Below are positions 55,801 through 58,800 of a stretch of DNA of 64,000 nt, piece after piece. This DNA comes from Ctena decussata (lineage: Eukaryota; Mollusca; Bivalvia; Lucinida; Lucinidae), in assembly GCA_963989385.1 (NCBI GenBank), contig OZ022499.1, forward strand, positions 78,047,903 to 78,111,902, read 5' to 3'. The translations under genes and the position numbers were made by a program. The notes below the pieces were generated by a model, which searched no databases, was not told where the DNA came from, and saw only the letters and a program-made list of their open reading frames with translations. Position 1 is the stretch's first letter, and the number at the start of each line of letters is the position of its first letter.

Positions 55801-58800
55801 GAAGGCTTTATGTTTCTTTCTTGGAGTCTCCATTATGCAGTATGGTTTCAAATTTACTGAATGAATGAATGACCAAAGTCGGACAATTTTTATCTGCATC
55901 GCGCACTTTAACTCAATTAGTCAATTACACATTCTTTTACCCATAAATCCTCTCGCTCACTCTGATTGGCTGATTGTTAATTTTATGCAACGACAACAAT
56001 GGCGGCGCCTTCAAACTGCGAGTTCGGCGTGTTTGAAGTGTATTCCAGGTTTTTAAGGGATAATTATGAAAGTTTTCATTCCTTTAAGCATGCGGTCATC
56101 AGTCAATAAATAAGGTAATTATTCAGGTGTTACATAAGTTTTGCTGTCATTGCAATTTACCTAATTATGTGTGAATATGCTCGGCGTACCTTCAAAACAA
56201 AACACAATAATAATGGCTTGTACACGTGGGGCGATCAAGGGTAATTAGGGCGAAAACAAACAAAGATCAAACAATTATCATGTAAGTACTTTATTCATAA
56301 TTATTTTTACAAACAACAACATAATTTCTCGTTCACCTAGCAGCTTTGAATCAGCGATCTGAAAAAAAAAAAAAAAAAAAATTTTTTTTTTTTTTCCAAA
56401 ATCACTGAAAATGGTACCTTGGGAAAAATTTGGGGTCCAAGACAGGTACCGCGTTATAACGGAAAACGCGTTATGTTGAGGGGCGTTATAATGAGGTAGA
56501 CCTGTACTTTAAGATGAACTTCCAGTTTGAGTTGACTGTATTTTGGAAAATTATGATAATTTCTGAGCTTTTCTTCTTGCAGGAGAACCACTAGATAAAT
56601 TCTCTGACTACAGAGATGGTAGACTAGTTGTGGAACCAATCAGGAGTATTGCCAGCATACAGCAAGTGCAGCACTGTGCAAGCATGTGTCTACAGGAACC
56701 CAACAACCACTGTCTGAGCATCAACTTTGACTTTGGTCCTGACAGAACTTGTGAGCTACTTAATGCTATAGAAGGAGATATCTACCAAATATCAGTGGTA
56801 TAGTTTTAGTTGAACGTATTAGGTGGTAAAGGGGAGTTTGCTGATTTTGCATATTATTTCAAAGAAATATGTTATGGCCCCTCATAGAAATTTACTTACT
56901 GAGGTAAATGTAGGTTGAGGAGGAGTGACAACAGCATATATTTTTTCAATAAAACAGGTGTCACAGAATATAGAATATGTTTTCTTGATAAACTCATGTT
57001 GTGGAGCTACTTTGGGGGTTGGGGAGTGATTTGGGGGTGGGGGGGATTATCATAGTATCTGTAATAATCTGAAGTGCTGAGACAGTGTAGACCCACATCA
57101 GAGTGCTCATATATGCTGTGCTTAAAGGTATGAGTTTTCACCGTGTTTCAGTAGCCTTCAGCTGTTTATTGAAATTGGAACTATATCTGTTTCAGCAGTG
57201 ATAACAAGTAATGCCATCATCTTCAAATGGTGTAATTTGTATTATAGGTTGTGGACATTGTTAATATTGCACATCTGGGCCCGGTTGTTCAAGGCTAAAG
57301 ATGTCGTTAGTTAACGTTTTGTTAAAATTTCAAACATTAATATCTCAATAAGCCACCATTTTTTATTGAAAAAAATGTGAGAAGCTTTTGCATTGCAAAA
57401 GCTTCTCACATATTTTCAGCAAAAAATATCAGTGTATTTGGCTATAAAGTCACAAAACACATAACGAGTTGACCGCTCAACGAGCTCGTTAGGCTAACAG
57501 TGCTTTGAACAACTGGGCCCTGATCAGGCTGCACATGAGCAGCATGGACTGGTCATGCACCATTTGCATTTGATCTTTTCATGTGGTGAAGCTCATTTAA
57601 GGTGAATGGGTAAACCTATATGTTTTCTGCCATTTTTATAAGGAAGACAACTTTTGGATTTCTTCCTGGATGGAGAGTCCTTTCCAATGTGGGATCAACT
57701 CTTAAAAGGAAACAATTTGCTCCTAGAGGAACAATTCTTTCCTCCTAGAGGAGCAGTTCTTTAAGAGTAGACCCACAGTGAGAAGGGAGACAACAGTAAA
57801 AATGGCAACATTACCCCTGAAAGCATACCACTTTCCTCCTAGAGGAGCAAATTCTTTAAGAGTAGATCCCAAGTGACAAGGGAGACAACAGTAAAAATGA
57901 CAACATTGCCCCTGAAAGCATACCACTTTACCATAATAGTTATTCCTTTATCATGGCTCTTACACATCACTCTTGTTGTTTTTCCAGTCTGGACAATTCT
58001 CTCACTATGAGCGGCTAGATGTTGGTCATGTCCTGGAGTTTGCCTACCATGACATGTTTCTAGAACACAACTTCCTGTACTTTGTCAACCTTGACCTTAC
58101 CAATGTGCTGGGCTACAGACAGATACTGACCAGCAGGGGAATACTGGTTGACCTCACTCCTCCTGATACAAGTAAGGATGAACTACTCTGTTTATGAGAC
58201 ACTTCAACTACCAATTTTTTTATGCCCCCGTGACGATAGTCAGGGGGCATTAAGATTTGCTCCTGTCTGTCCGTCCGTCCGTCTGTCCGTCCGTTCGTCA
58301 CACTTTACGGTATAGAGTTTGTGTAATCAACTCCTCCCACAGTTTTCAGTGGATCTTTTTCAAACTTTGCATACATGTTGTGGACATATTGAAGATGTGC
58401 ATGTGGGTCTTTGTTGGAGCTAGAGTAAATTTTGACAGAATTACGGCCTTTTGAACTTAGTCATTTTAGGCAAATTTTTGCATTGTAGGGTATGTAGTTT
58501 GTGTAATCAACTCCTCCCACAGTTTTCAATGGATTTTTTTCAAACCTTGCATACATGTTGTGGACATATTGAAGATGTGCATGTGGGTTTTTGTTGGAGC
58601 TATAATTAATTTTGACAGAATTACGGCCTTTGAACTTAGTCATTTTAGGCAAATTTTTGCATTGTAGGGTATGTAGTTTGTGTAATCAACTTCTCCCACA
58701 GTTTTCAATGGATCTTTTTCAAACCTTGCATACATATTGTGGACATATTGAAGATGTGCATGTGGGTTTTTGTTGGAACTAGAATTGATTTTGACAGAAT

